Source: Chloroflexota bacterium | GTDB lineage: Bacteria > Chloroflexota > Limnocylindria > Limnocylindrales > CSP1-4 | Assembly (NCBI GenBank): GCA_021812735.1 | Contig: JAKAMV010000422.1 | Coordinates: 1 to 8,158, forward strand | Direction of reading: 5' to 3' | Length of the DNA stretch: 8,158 bases | Shown here: one piece after another, positions 1-4,482 of the stretch | Numbering within the stretch: the stretch's first letter is position 1 | Layout of the letters: each line of letters starts with the position of its first letter | Made by a program: the position numbers and the translations under genes | Notes under the pieces: generated by a model | What the model saw: the letters and a program-made list of their open reading frames with translations, nothing else | The model's database searches: none | Told to the model about the DNA's origin: nothing

Positions 1-83
1 GGCCGGGGCACGGTTCGCGGCCGGGCGCCGCGGGTCGCGAAACCGCCCGGCGGCGTTGGCCTCGGCTGCGGCGGGTTCGTCAT
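1..83 (-). CDS. Possible N-terminus of a divergent gene, cut by the window edge
   Basis: An open minus-strand frame starts with ATG at 83-81 and runs off the left edge without a stop (27 codons). A good Shine-Dalgarno sequence, GGGAGG, lies 5 bases upstream of the ATG. The visible peptide is rich in Pro, Arg and Gly (it begins MTNPPQPRPTPPGG), like a disordered N-terminal tail, and has no recognisable domain. A TATGAT hexamer on the same strand (169-164) could be its -10 element. The gene would be divergent from dinB, with an intergenic gap of 91 bp. Support rests on the ribosome binding site and the lack of stops, which is weak evidence in such GC-rich DNA. No function is proposed. Confidence 0.35.
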   Translation of the reverse strand, partial: MTNPPQPRPTPPGGFATRGARPRTVPR

Positions 84-163
84 CGGTGCCTCCCGGGTCG
101 TGACGGGGACTGGCCGCGTGGCACCCGAGGGCGAGACCGGGCAGAGGCCTTCACGACGGCCCG

Positions 164-169
164 ATCATA
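164..169 (-). promoter_or_regulatory. Candidate -10 element for the leftward gene
   Basis: On the minus strand the hexamer reads TATGAT, one mismatch from TATAAT. It is an AT-rich spot in a GC-rich region and would start a transcript near 157, giving a leader of about 75 bases before the ATG at 83. No -35 match is visible. The overlapping plus-strand hexamer GATCAT (163-168) lies exactly 6 bases before the dinB GTG, so this spot may instead, or also, serve dinB as a weak leaderless promoter. Confidence 0.3.
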
Positions 170-174
170 CAGAC

Positions 175-1512
175 GTGAGCACCCGCACGATCCTCCACGC
201 GGACCTCGACGCGTTCTTCGCGGCCGTCGAGCAGCGGGATCGGCCTGAGCTGCGAGGCAGGCCGGTGATCGTGGGCGGCGGAGGCCCGGGCGACCGCGGC
301 GTCGTGAGCACGGCCAGCTACGAGGCGCGCAGGTTCGGCGTCCACTCGGCGATGCCGCTGCGGACCGCCGGGCGGCTGTGCCCGCAGGCCGTGTTCCTGC
401 CCGTGGACGGGCGCAAGTACCAGGCCGAGGGCCGGCGGGTGATGGCGATCCTCCGGCGGTTCACGCCGCTGGTGCAGCCCGTGTCCATCGACGAGGCGTT
501 CCTCGACGTTACGGCGTCGCGGGCGCTGTTCGGCGACGGCGAGGCGATCGCGCGGGCGATCAAGGCGGCCGTGCGCGACGAGGTGGGGCTCACCGTGTCG
601 GTGGGCGTGGCGGCCACGAAGCTCGTGGCCAAGGTGGCCTCGGACCTGCGCAAGCCCGACGGTCTGGTGGTGGTGCCGCCGGGCGGGGAGGCGGCGTTCC
701 TGGCGCCGCTGCCCATCGCGCGCCTGTGGGGCGTGGGCGAGAAGACCGCCGCCGCGCTCGCCGAGTACGGCGTGGTGACGATCGGCCATCTGGCCGCCCT
801 GCCGCCGGAGGTGCTCGTGGGGCGGCTGGGCAAGCACGGGGCCGCGCTGGTTGACCGTGCCCGCGGGATCGACCCGGACCCGGTGGCGACGGGCGAGCCG
901 GCGAAGTCGATCGGCCACGAGCACACCTTCGACCGGGACACGGCCGACCGCGAGGCGATCGAGGGGACGCTGCTCGGCCTGGCCGACGGCGTGGCGGGCC
1001 GGCTGCGCTCGGCTGGGCTGCGGGCGGGCACCGTCACGCTCAAGCTCCGCGACGCGCGGTTCGCGACGATCACGCGCCAGGCGACGCTCGAGGCGCCGAC
1101 CGACCTGACCGAGCCCATCTTCGAGACCTCGCTGGCGCTCCTGCGGCGCGAGCTCCGGGGGCAGCGGATCCGGCTGATCGGCGTGACCGCCTCGAACCTC
1201 CGGGACCCCGAGCAGCTGGGCCTGTTCGACACGACCGGGGACCCCCGACGGCGCGCGGCCGCGGAGGCGCTGGACGCGATCCGGCGCAAGTACGGCAGTC
1301 GGGCCGTGACGCGGGCACGCCTGGTGCGGGCGCAGGTGCCCGAGCCGTTCGAGCGGGACCCGTCCCGGGCCGCGTGGCTCGACGGTCGCGGCGCCGGAGG
1401 TGGCGACGGGCGCGACAGGGTCGGCGGGGTCGGCGCGGACGGTCCGGACTGGGACGGCGGTGACACCGAACCTGTCAGGGAGGTCGACGAGGATCCCGAC
1501 AACGGGGCTTGA
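175..1512 (+). CDS. dinB: DNA polymerase IV (Y-family translesion polymerase)
   Basis: A distributive, proofreading-free DNA polymerase that copies past damaged template bases and acts with the sliding clamp. The GTG at 175 is chosen because the catalytic block follows at once, giving 445 aa. An upstream frame from 100 would only add 25 unconserved residues. Palm motifs are intact: DLDAFF at 10-15, with catalytic Asp10 and steric-gate position Phe15, and SIDEAF at 104-109, with Asp106 and Glu107. The YEARRFGV finger motif is at 49-56. A thumb helix-hairpin-helix (around 180-235) and a little-finger domain (around 240-345) follow. QLGLF at 347-351 looks like a clamp-binding motif. The last 43 residues or so are Gly/Asp-rich and probably disordered, making the protein longer than the usual 350-400 aa. 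No LexA-type box is visible in the 91 bases upstream. The stop codon lies inside the -35 element of the next promoter. Confidence 0.95.
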   Translation: MSTRTILHADLDAFFAAVEQRDRPELRGRPVIVGGGGPGDRGVVSTASYEARRFGVHSAMPLRTAGRLCPQAVFLPVDGRKYQAEGRRVMAILRRFTPLVQPVSIDEAFLDVTASRALFGDGEAIARAIKAAVRDEVGLTVSVGVAATKLVAKVASDLRKPDGLVVVPPGGEAAFLAPLPIARLWGVGEKTAAALAEYGVVTIGHLAALPPEVLVGRLGKHGAALVDRARGIDPDPVATGEPAKSIGHEHTFDRDTADREAIEGTLLGLADGVAGRLRSAGLRAGTVTLKLRDARFATITRQATLEAPTDLTEPIFETSLALLRRELRGQRIRLIGVTASNLRDPEQLGLFDTTGDPRRRAAAEALDAIRRKYGSRAVTRARLVRAQVPEPFERDPSRAAWLDGRGAGGGDGRDRVGGVGADGPDWDGGDTEPVREVDEDPDNGA

Positions 1513-1538
1513 CATCGAACGCCTGTTCGGTCTAGTCT
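1509..1538 (+). promoter_or_regulatory. Strong sigma-70-type promoter with embedded SOS box
   Basis: TTGACA (1509-1514, perfect -35 consensus) and TAGTCT (1533-1538, -10) are separated by 18 bases. This is the only promoter in the window with a clear -35. The TGA stop of dinB (1510-1512) is nested in the -35. Transcription should start near 1545, giving a 5' leader of about 77 bases to the ATG at 1622. A perfect CGAAC-N4-GTTCG palindrome fills most of the spacer, so repressor binding should block RNA polymerase directly. Confidence 0.8.
1516..1529. promoter_or_regulatory. LexA/SOS box 1
   Basis: CGAACGCCTGTTCG is a perfect match to the CGAAC-N4-GTTCG LexA (DinR) operator known from Bacillus and Mycobacterium. 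It lies between the -35 and -10 elements. LexA would repress here until RecA-stimulated self-cleavage after DNA damage. The identity of the repressor is inferred from the motif, because lexA is not in the window. Confidence 0.8.
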
Positions 1539-1548
1539 CGGCGTCAAA

Positions 1549-1562
1549 CGAACATCCGTTCG
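1549..1562. promoter_or_regulatory. LexA/SOS box 2
   Basis: CGAACATCCGTTCG is a second perfect CGAAC-N4-GTTCG palindrome, beginning about 4 bases downstream of the expected transcript start. Its centre is 33 bp from that of box 1, close to three helical turns, so two LexA dimers could sit on the same DNA face. The two boxes differ only in the central four bases. Confidence 0.78.
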
Positions 1563-1607
1563 CATCCGGACGTGCCCCCGGGTGATGACGACCCCCGCCG
1601 AAGGTCC

Positions 1608-1613
1608 AAGGAG
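1608..1613 (+). promoter_or_regulatory. Shine-Dalgarno sequence of the SOS-controlled gene
   Basis: AAGGAG lies 8 bases before the ATG at 1622 and fixes that start. It is one of the few good ribosome binding sites in the window; most other plus-strand genes have none. Confidence 0.75.
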
Positions 1614-1621
1614 ACAGCACG

Positions 1622-1891
1622 ATGGCGATGGTTCGCGTCGCACCGGTCCCGGTCCAGGTTCGCACCGGTCGGTTCAACCGGCTCCCCCAGGAGATCACCT
1701 GGGGCGGGGACCGCTTCCCCGTCACCCGGCTGGTGGCCATGCGTGACGAGCGCAGCGCCTACCCGGCCATCACCGGGCCCCGCACGGTGTTCGAGGTGGA
1801 CACCCCCACGCTGCGCCTCGCGCTGACGTTCGCCCACCGCTCGCGCCGGTGGTCGATCGAGGCGCTGGACGGGGCTGGCCGGACCGCCTGA
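1622..1891 (+). CDS. Small DUF6504-like protein under SOS control
   Basis: An 89-aa protein with no signal peptide or membrane segment, so probably cytoplasmic. It reads as a small beta-rich fold: an ITWGGDRFPV segment (25-34), a RDERSAYP segment (41-48), then VFEV, LRLALTF and RRWSIEALD strands (56-83). The spacing of Trp27, Phe32, the central Arg/Glu cluster and the final W-x-x-E recalls DUF6504, a family I remember as found beside or fused to Y-family polymerases in actinobacteria and relatives. This is recall, not a search result. It follows dinB directly but has its own promoter with two perfect LexA-type boxes, and a hairpin terminator candidate follows. A damage-inducible accessory of translesion synthesis is a reasonable guess from context; the biochemical role is unknown. 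The start is set by AAGGAG eight bases upstream. Confidence 0.8.
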   Translation: MAMVRVAPVPVQVRTGRFNRLPQEITWGGDRFPVTRLVAMRDERSAYPAITGPRTVFEVDTPTLRLALTFAHRSRRWSIEALDGAGRTA

Positions 1892-1939
1892 GGCGGCCAC
1901 TCACGCGGGCCGGGGCACCCTCCTCGGCCCCTGCCGACT

Positions 1940-1969
1940 GCGGGGCGGGCGCCACCGTGCTCGCCCCGC
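1940..1969 (+). terminator. GC-rich hairpin, candidate terminator
   Basis: Arms 1940-1952 and 1957-1969 pair over 13 bp with two G-U wobbles around a CACC loop. This is the most stable hairpin I found in the window. It begins 49 bases after the stop of the SOS-controlled gene, where a terminator is expected. No T-run follows, as is common in high-GC genomes, so factor-assisted termination or a 3'-end stabilising role is equally possible. Confidence 0.45.
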
Positions 1970-2042
1970 GGGCCACGCCGGGCGAGCGGTCGCGCGGCCC
2001 GGACACCCAGCCGGGTGATCGGCCCGCGTTGGCGCCGCCCCC

Positions 2043-2048
2043 TACAAT
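2043..2048 (+). promoter_or_regulatory. Leaderless-type -10 element of the cyclodeaminase gene
   Basis: TACAAT (one mismatch from TATAAT) sits 6 bases before the GTG at 2055. Transcription would begin at or next to the start codon. No Shine-Dalgarno and no -35 match are visible. Confidence 0.65.
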
Positions 2049-2054
2049 CGGCAC

Positions 2055-2714
2055 GTGGATACCAACATGCGCTTCCGCGACCTCACGGTCGACCAGTTCA
2101 TCGCAGTCCTCGCATCGGGCGAGCCCACGCCGGGCGGCGGCGCGGCGGCGGCAGTCGCCGGGAGCCTCGGCGGCGCGCTCGTGGCGATGGTCGCCGCCCT
2201 GTCCGAGGGCCGCCCCAAGTACGCGGACCACCAGACGCTGCTGGTGGAGGCGAAGGAGGCCGGCCAGCGGCTGGCGGACCGGCTGCTCCGGCTGGCGGAC
2301 GAGGACGCGGCGGCATTTGACGGTTTCGGCGTCGCCATGAAGATGCCGCGCGACACGGACGAGCAGAAGGCGGCCCGGACCGCTGCGCTCCGTGCCGCAG
2401 CCCGGGTTGCCACCGAGGCGCCGTTCCGGACGGTGCAGGCCTGCGTCGAGGTGGCCGCGATGGCCGAGGCGATGGCGGGCCGCAGCAACAAGAACGCGTC
2501 GTCGGACCTTGAGGTCGCCGGGCTGATGGCCGTGGCGGCTGCCCGTGCGGCCGCCGCGAACGTGTACGTCAACCTGCCCGCGCTGGGCGACGAGGCGGCC
2601 GCGGACGAGATGATGTCCCAGACCAGCGCGATGGTGGAGGACGTGGAGCGTCTCTCGGCGCACACCCGGGAGATCGTGCGGAGCGGCGAGGGCCGCGCCC
2701 CGCTGGCGCGCTGA
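2055..2714 (+). CDS. Formimidoyltetrahydrofolate cyclodeaminase-family protein (FTCD_C)
   Basis: A 219-aa protein matching the all-helical cyclodeaminase/cyclohydrolase domain (PF04961). Family members convert 5-formimidoyl-THF to 5,10-methenyl-THF and ammonia, or act as methenyl-THF cyclohydrolases. Visible signatures are PTPGGGAAAA (24-33), DEDAAAF (82-88), SNKNASSDL (144-152) and NVYVNL (169-174). The length equals the stand-alone bacterial form (FchA type), not the two-domain vertebrate enzyme. The GTG at 2055 is preferred over Met5 because a TACAAT element lies 6 bases upstream. It is about 1.8 kb from hutH on the same strand and hutU is further on, so a role in clearing the formimino group from histidine breakdown is likely. 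That route also needs a glutamate formimidoyltransferase, which is not seen here. General one-carbon metabolism is the alternative. Confidence 0.88.
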   Translation: MDTNMRFRDLTVDQFIAVLASGEPTPGGGAAAAVAGSLGGALVAMVAALSEGRPKYADHQTLLVEAKEAGQRLADRLLRLADEDAAAFDGFGVAMKMPRDTDEQKAARTAALRAAARVATEAPFRTVQACVEVAAMAEAMAGRSNKNASSDLEVAGLMAVAAARAAAANVYVNLPALGDEAAADEMMSQTSAMVEDVERLSAHTREIVRSGEGRAPLAR

Positions 2715-2722
2715 CGGCACGA

Positions 2723-2740
2723 GCGGCCGGGGCCGGCCGC
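2723..2740. terminator. Hairpin between convergent genes, candidate bidirectional terminator
   Basis: A 7-8 bp perfect stem (arms GCGGCCG and CGGCCGC around GGGC) lies 8 bases after the cyclodeaminase stop and 4 bases before the stop of the opposing small membrane gene. The position suggests a shared terminator. There is no T-run on either strand. Confidence 0.4.
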
Positions 2741-2744
2741 GACG

Positions 2745-2945
2745 TCAGGCGAAGTTGCCCTGCGTCGCCATGACGAGGCCGGCCACCACCACGAGCGCCA
2801 GGATCACGCCCAGCGCGCCCACGCCCCACATGGTCCAGTCGATCTCGCCCAGGGTGTCGGGCTGCCCGTGCTCGCCGTGGCCCGCGTCATGCCCCGCGTC
2901 GTGGGCGGGGCCGGTGCTGTGCGCGCCGTGTTGCGTGTCGCTCAT
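2745..2945 (-). CDS. His-rich single-span mini membrane protein
   Basis: A 66-aa protein of unknown function. The N-terminal half is hydrophilic with six histidines in 21 residues (His6, 9, 15, 19, 23, 26), including a tandem HDAG repeat at 15-22. The segment DTLGEIDWTMW (30-40) leads into one hydrophobic span (about 41-60), and a short TQGNFA tail ends the protein. The ATG at 2945 is chosen because GAGGA lies 6 bases upstream and the longer in-frame extension (to 3044) is Arg-rich and crosses the divergent promoter region. It converges on the cyclodeaminase gene and diverges from the phosphatase gene. Single-span proteins of this size are often subunits of membrane complexes. The His cluster could bind a metal such as Cu, Ni or Zn, but nothing proves this. 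Confidence 0.7.
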   Translation of the reverse strand: MSDTQHGAHSTGPAHDAGHDAGHGEHGQPDTLGEIDWTMWGVGALGVILALVVVAGLVMATQGNFA

Positions 2946-2973
2946 CGCTGTCCTCGTCTGAACCTCAGGGGCC

Positions 2974-2979
2974 ATTCTC
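2974..2979 (-). promoter_or_regulatory. Weak candidate -10 for the His-rich membrane gene
   Basis: GAGAAT on the minus strand matches four of six -10 positions, including the key A and final T. It would give a leader of about 22 bases containing the GAGGA ribosome binding site. No -35 is visible. Confidence 0.28.
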
Positions 2980-2995
2980 GCACCCCGGCCCGTCC

Positions 2996-3001
2996 TATTC
3001 T
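2996..3001 (+). promoter_or_regulatory. Leaderless-type -10 element of the phosphatase gene
   Basis: TATTCT lies 8 bases before the ATG at 3010. The intervening bases (TCCTCCTG) cannot act as a Shine-Dalgarno, which fits a transcript starting at or within a base or two of the start codon. Confidence 0.6.
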
Positions 3002-3009
3002 TCCTCCTG

Positions 3010-3723
3010 ATGCTGACCCTCGTCCTCACCCGGCACGGGCTCACGGACCGCTCCTATCCCGAGCAGCACCTGGGCCAGAAGATCGACATCTCCATCAACG
3101 ACGCCGGTCGGCGCCAGGCGGACGCGCTGCGCCGCCGCCTGGCGGGAGTCGCGTTCGACCGCGTGATCACGAGCCCCCAGTTCCGCGCCCGCGAGACCGC
3201 GGAGATCGTGGTCGGCCGCGCTGGCGCCATCGAGGCGGATCCGCGGCTCAAGGAGATGGACTACGGCGCCTGGGAGGGCCGGACGTACGCGGAGCTCGAC
3301 GAGTTCGACGGCGTCGCCCGGCGGGCGTGGCTCGAGCGGCCCGACGAGCTGCGCTGCCCGGGTGGCGAGTCGGGCGACGACGTGGCCCGTCGCGTGACCG
3401 CCTTTCTCGACGACCTGCTCGACGAGCACCGCCGCTGGATGGCGCGCGCGGAGTTCCGGGCGGCCACCGCGGCCGGCGGCCCGTCGTCGGCGGCCGGCAC
3501 GGACCGGCGCGTCCTGGTCGTGGCCCACGGGTCGCTCAACCGAATCCTGCTGTGCGTGGCCCTGGACACGGACGTGCGCCGCTTCCGCCAGCGATTCGTC
3601 CAGGGCCAGTGCAATCTCACCGCGCTCGCGTTCGCGGACGACGCGCTCGCTCGCCAGGGCACGCTGCTCGTGGCCAACGACACCACCCACCTGCACGGCC
3701 CCAAGGACCTGCCCTGGGGCTGA
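3010..3723 (+). CDS. Histidine phosphatase family protein (phosphoglycerate-mutase-like)
   Basis: A 237-aa cytoplasmic phosphatase of the RHG branch, in which a histidine becomes transiently phosphorylated. The core is complete: LVLTRHG with Arg8 and acceptor His9, SPQFRARETA with Arg59, the acid segment LKEMDYGAWEG with Glu82, and VVAHGSLNR with the second catalytic His173. A low-complexity Ala/Gly insertion (about 147-166) precedes the last core strand. The family covers 2,3-bisphosphoglycerate-independent-looking sugar phosphatases, alpha-ribazole phosphatase (CobC) and broad phosphomonoesterases. Motifs alone do not decide the substrate and no cobalamin genes are nearby. The stop lies 6 bases from the stop of the convergent dedA gene, so the two transcripts must overlap or end inside each other. 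Confidence 0.9.
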   Translation: MLTLVLTRHGLTDRSYPEQHLGQKIDISINDAGRRQADALRRRLAGVAFDRVITSPQFRARETAEIVVGRAGAIEADPRLKEMDYGAWEGRTYAELDEFDGVARRAWLERPDELRCPGGESGDDVARRVTAFLDDLLDEHRRWMARAEFRAATAAGGPSSAAGTDRRVLVVAHGSLNRILLCVALDTDVRRFRQRFVQGQCNLTALAFADDALARQGTLLVANDTTHLHGPKDLPWG

Positions 3724-3729
3724 GCGGGG

Positions 3730-4401
3730 TCAGGCGGCCGCGGCGTCGTCCTTCCCCGGCCAGCCGGGCCGCCCCAGCCGCATCCACAGCAGCGCGGCGA
3801 GAGCGGCCACCACCACGACGGCGATCAGCGTGTCGAACGGCTGGAGGGCGCGCCGGATGTCCTCCCAGTGCTGGCCCAGCAGCGTGCCCGCGAATGCCAG
3901 GGCAATGGACCACGGCACGGCGCCCGCGGTGGAGTAGGCGATGAACTTCCCCAACGGCATCCGGGTGACGCCCGCCGGGAACGAGATGAACGTCCGCACG
4001 ACCGGCAGCAGGCGGCCGAAGAACACGGTCGCGGCGCCGTGCTCGGTGAAGAACCGGTCCGCGATGTCGATCTCGTGCTCGCGGATGAGCACGTACTTGC
4101 CCCAGCGCTCGAGGAAGGGCCGGCCCCCGTACGCCCCGATGGCGTAGGAGATCAGCGACCCGGCGGTGTTCCCGACGACCGCCACGACCACCACGATCCA
4201 GAAGTTCCACGGCGACTTGGTCAGCGGCTCGATCTGCGCGGGGTCCGAGATCATGAAGCCGGCGAACGGCAGGATCAGCTCCGAGGGGAGCGGGATCATC
4301 GCGGACTCGATCGCCATGGCGATCATGACGCCGAGGTAGCCGACCGCGCCGTACAGGCTGTGCAGGAACGGAATCGCGATGGTGTCGATGAACGCGAGCA
4401 C
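3730..4401 (-). CDS. DedA-family (SNARE-associated Golgi) membrane protein
   Basis: A 223-aa polytopic inner-membrane protein of the DedA/VTT family (PF09335), whose members work in lipid (undecaprenyl phosphate or phospholipid) translocation and membrane homeostasis. Hydrophobic segments lie around 8-50, 66-92, 125-175 and 191-206. Family hallmarks are Glu32 followed by PLPSE (37-41), and the FFGRLLPVVRTFISFPAG block (127-144) with Arg130 and Arg136, then RMPLGKF. The GTG at 4401 is chosen because the hydrophobic N-terminus starts there and AGGAG lies 11 bases upstream. The open frame continues for almost 500 codons further upstream, but only as the antisense of hutH. It is divergent from hutH, and a 22-bp palindrome in the shared 81-bp gap may control both genes. 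Confidence 0.92.
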   Translation of the reverse strand: MLAFIDTIAIPFLHSLYGAVGYLGVMIAMAIESAMIPLPSELILPFAGFMISDPAQIEPLTKSPWNFWIVVVVAVVGNTAGSLISYAIGAYGGRPFLERWGKYVLIREHEIDIADRFFTEHGAATVFFGRLLPVVRTFISFPAGVTRMPLGKFIAYSTAGAVPWSIALAFAGTLLGQHWEDIRRALQPFDTLIAVVVVAALAALLWMRLGRPGWPGKDDAAAA

Positions 4402-4457
4402 GTGCGGCGCAGCTCCTGCTGAAGTTCGCCGGCGTGCGGGCTCCCGGCACGGACGCG

Positions 4458-4463
4458 AGGATA
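4458..4463 (-). promoter_or_regulatory. Candidate -10 element of dedA
   Basis: TATCCT on the minus strand would start transcription near 4451 and give a leader of about 50 bases carrying the AGGAG site at 4417-4413. No -35 match is seen. Confidence 0.4.
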
Positions 4464-4469
4464 GCCGAC

Positions 4470-4475
4470 TATCCT
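4470..4475 (+). promoter_or_regulatory. Leaderless-type -10 element of hutH
   Basis: TATCCT lies 7 bases before the GTG at 4483, so the message should begin at the start codon. It forms most of the right arm of the 22-bp palindrome. Any protein bound there would cover the promoter. Confidence 0.6.
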
Positions 4476-4482
4476 CGGCAGG

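Larger units (their letters stand above)
4456..4477. repeat. Palindrome in the dedA-hutH divergent promoter (candidate operator)
   Basis: Perfect 9-bp arms CGAGGATAG (4456-4464) and CTATCCTCG (4469-4477) flank CCGA. Each arm holds the hexamer TATCCT in opposite orientation, so the symmetric element offers one -10 to hutH and one to dedA. It is AT-richer than its surroundings. It could be a regulator operator overlapping both promoters, or simply back-to-back promoters. It does not resemble the HutC-type TGTATACA operators I know. Confidence 0.6.

Noticed and set aside
1..41. Near-inverted repeat GGTTCGCG ... CGCGAAACC at the left edge
   Set aside because: The arms do not match fully and there is no supporting context; it is the sort of pairing expected by chance in GC-rich DNA.
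100..174. Upstream extension of dinB by 25 residues
   Set aside because: The extension is not like any DinB N-terminus. The GTG at 175 places catalytic Asp10 where the family has it.
151..1740. Long minus-strand frames opposite dinB
   Set aside because: Arg/Pro-rich translations with no domain. They result from G/C third-position bias across the well-supported dinB gene.
2868..3944. 358-codon plus-strand frame over the phosphatase gene
   Set aside because: Arg/Pro-rich shadow. The phosphatase frame carries complete catalytic motifs and its own -10 element.
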